A DNA stretch of 7,580 nt, from assembly GCA_002791255.1 (NCBI GenBank), contig PFWS01000005.1, positions 42,012-49,591 on the forward strand. Direction: 5' to 3'. Each line of letters begins with the position of its first letter. Position 1 is the first letter of the stretch. Below are positions 6,282-7,580 of this stretch, one piece after another. A program made the translations under genes and the position numbers. The notes beneath the pieces are model-generated. The model saw only the letters and a list, made by a program, of their open reading frames with translations. It was not told the DNA's origin and did not search any database. Source of the DNA: Candidatus Uhrbacteria bacterium CG_4_9_14_3_um_filter_36_7. GTDB lineage: Bacteria; Patescibacteriota; Patescibacteriia; UBA9934; GWF2-40-263.

Positions 6282-6914
6282 TTATTTCAAAAGAGCAAGG
6301 ATTCTTTCGTGGATCACTTCTTTGCCTCCTATTCCATCCACAAAATATACTAAACCCTCTTTTTTATATCCATCAATAATAGAAAGAGTGTCTTTTTGAT
6401 AAATATCAAGCCGTCGAAGAATTGCCTCTGGTTTATCATCATCACGCTCAATATATTTTCCCCCACAAGAACACAAGTCGCCTATTTGTGCTCCTGTTTC
6501 TTTATTTGTTGTTTTCCAACAAATACCACAAACCAATCGTCCACTCAACCTTCGCAAAGACTCTTCTTTTGGAACCTCAATCACAATTACATGAGTTGGT
6601 TTATCAAAAGTAAATGCCTCATATTGAGAACGGTCTCGAGGAAAACCATCTAAAATATAACCGTCTTTTAAATCTGGTTTTTCAAGACGTTCTTTTAATA
6701 CACTTGCCGCGATTGTATCTGGAACTAAATTTCCAACATTTATAATAGATGCAATTTGCTCTCCAAGAAGTGAGCCTGTAGTAATCTCATCTCGTAAAAG
6801 CTGTCCCATAGAAAAAGCAGGAATACCAAGCTTTTTTGAAAGAAGCTCTGCTTGTGTTCCTTTACCAGACCCCTGAGGACCCATGATAAAAATTTTGTAT
6901 ATTTTTTGTTCCAT
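6282..6914 (-). CDS. adk: Adenylate kinase
   Basis: Cytosolic enzyme that interconverts ATP + AMP and 2 ADP. The 210-aa protein has the P-loop GPQGSGKGT at residues 12-20, the AMP-site region FSMGQLLRDE at 34-43, the nucleotide-binding stretch LDGFPR at 88-93, and arginines of the RRL and GRL type around 121-127. The LID domain (about 125-160) is the zinc-binding kind: C129-x2-C132 and then C148-x-C150, followed by GGKYIERDDDKPEAILRRL. The second pair is C-x-C, whereas zinc-LID kinases normally have C-x2-C or C-x2-D. Length is normal for a long-LID adenylate kinase. It starts at ATG 6914 with no Shine-Dalgarno visible, and its TAA stop is followed after 6 T bases by map. The adk-map pairing is a classic bacterial arrangement. 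Confidence 0.96.
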   Translation of the reverse strand: MEQKIYKIFIMGPQGSGKGTQAELLSKKLGIPAFSMGQLLRDEITTGSLLGEQIASIINVGNLVPDTIAASVLKERLEKPDLKDGYILDGFPRDRSQYEAFTFDKPTHVIVIEVPKEESLRRLSGRLVCGICWKTTNKETGAQIGDLCSCGGKYIERDDDKPEAILRRLDIYQKDTLSIIDGYKKEGLVYFVDGIGGKEVIHERILALLK

Positions 6915-6922
6915 AACTATTG

Positions 6923-6928
6923 AGTATA
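6923..6928 (-). promoter_or_regulatory. Possible -10 element ahead of adk
   Basis: The 24-base gap before adk contains TATACT (5 of 6 to TATAAT) ending 8 bases before the adk ATG. A transcript from it would have a leader of only one or a few bases, so adk could be made from a leaderless or nearly leaderless mRNA. The hexamer 17 bases upstream is TAATAT, a poor -35. In DNA this AT-rich, a chance -10 match is common, so this is a weak call. Confidence 0.25.
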
Positions 6929-6938
6929 ACAGAATATG

Positions 6939-7577
6939 TTACTTTATATTATTCACAAACTGATTTAATTCATCACGTTCCTTAATGATCTCATCTAAAA
7001 TAGAAATAGGGATATTCCACTCTTGCTCATGAAAATGAATGCAAAGATCTGGTTTTTCACCTTCTGTGTCTTTAATTTGTACAGTAAACCCCTCACTAAA
7101 ACCAAAGCCATTTTTATCGGGAAATCGATTAATAAAATCTTCTACTGCCAAAGAGCCTTCTACTTTTTCAATAACTTTAAGAAGAAAACATTCAATAAAT
7201 GTCTGGTGCGAACCAAAAAAACGTTGAAATTCATTTTTAAATTTTTTATATTTTTCGGGGTCTTTTTTAACAATCTTTTCCCAGTGTGGAAATATACGAA
7301 CATATTTCTGAACTAATTCAGCAATATTTCCAGCCGCACGAGAATAAGAAGTTGTTTTTTGATCAAGAAGTTCACGAACTCTTCGATCACTCGATTTCCA
7401 TAAATAAATAAGAGCATCTTTAGATGCATCGTGTTCATAAAGTTCTCTACCAAGCACAGAATCTTTATCCCAATAAAAACTAAGCTTTTCAGTAATTATT
7501 TCTTTTTGAGTTCTACCAGGAAAAAATTCTTTAGCAAGCTCGTGATCAATGACTTGTTTTATTTCTTCAAGAGACAT
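6939..7577 (-). CDS. Hypothetical protein, 212 aa, family not recognised
   Basis: I do not recognise this protein. It reads as a soluble, charged, mostly helical polypeptide with no signal peptide and no membrane segment. Visible landmarks are an EFFPGRTQKE stretch near residues 17-26, an LIYLWKSSDRRVRELL helix near 56-71, a very basic KKDPEKYKKFKNEFQRFF stretch near 104-121, and an acidic C-terminal part with PDLCIHFHEQEWNIP near 176-190 that looks like a small beta element. There is no P-loop, zinc finger or obvious catalytic motif. The ATG at 7577 is near the window edge and the codon before it (CAG) is open, so the true start may lie upstream. It ends 24 bases before adk on the same strand. 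Nothing here supports a function; the adk-map context only suggests a housekeeping neighbourhood. Confidence 0.75.
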   Translation of the reverse strand: MSLEEIKQVIDHELAKEFFPGRTQKEIITEKLSFYWDKDSVLGRELYEHDASKDALIYLWKSSDRRVRELLDQKTTSYSRAAGNIAELVQKYVRIFPHWEKIVKKDPEKYKKFKNEFQRFFGSHQTFIECFLLKVIEKVEGSLAVEDFINRFPDKNGFGFSEGFTVQIKDTEGEKPDLCIHFHEQEWNIPISILDEIIKERDELNQFVNNIK

Positions 7578-7580
7578 CTG

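Overview
The window is AT-rich and compact, and every gene in it lies on the minus strand, so transcription runs from position 7580 towards 1. Intergenic gaps are 24, 6, 5, 16, 99, 14 and 2 bases, plus two 4-base ATGA overlaps. The only real spacer is the 99 bases ahead of asnS, and no stretch over 300 bases lacks a gene. The standard bacterial code is used (TGA ends aspS and scpB). Most starts have no Shine-Dalgarno at a normal distance. The adenylate kinase P-loop GPQGSGKGT, the very short AspRS, the tight packing and the AT bias suggest a reduced genome, most likely Patescibacteria (CPR). This is inference; another reduced AT-rich lineage such as Dependentiae cannot be excluded from sequence alone.

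In order of transcription: an unrecognised 212-aa soluble protein at the right edge; adk (adenylate kinase, usually a neighbour of map next to ribosomal genes); map (methionine aminopeptidase); ruvX/yqgF; recO, which is broken into two frames at a run of eight T; a 99-base spacer with a plausible promoter and a small hairpin carrying an AGGAGG; asnS; a short aspS without the GAD insertion; scpA; scpB; and the first 73 codons of a probable exported D-Ala-D-Ala carboxypeptidase that runs off the left edge.

The right block joins nucleotide and protein maturation housekeeping (adk, map) to rRNA processing or DNA metabolism (ruvX) and recombinational repair (recO). The left block, probably with its own promoter, joins Asn and Asp tRNA charging to chromosome segregation (ScpA and ScpB, partners of SMC) and to cell-wall trimming.

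The most interesting signal is in recO. The zero frame ends just before the Cys4 zinc finger, at GUU UUU UUU GUU UAG. A -1 slip on the U UUU UUU heptamer restores a full-length 257-aa RecO with all four cysteines. Five bases downstream of the heptamer I can draw an uninterrupted 10-bp stem, which is the layout of a programmed -1 frameshift signal. A one-base assembly error or a real mutation in the homopolymer is the competing explanation. I see no tRNA, rRNA, CRISPR array, insertion sequence or phage gene.
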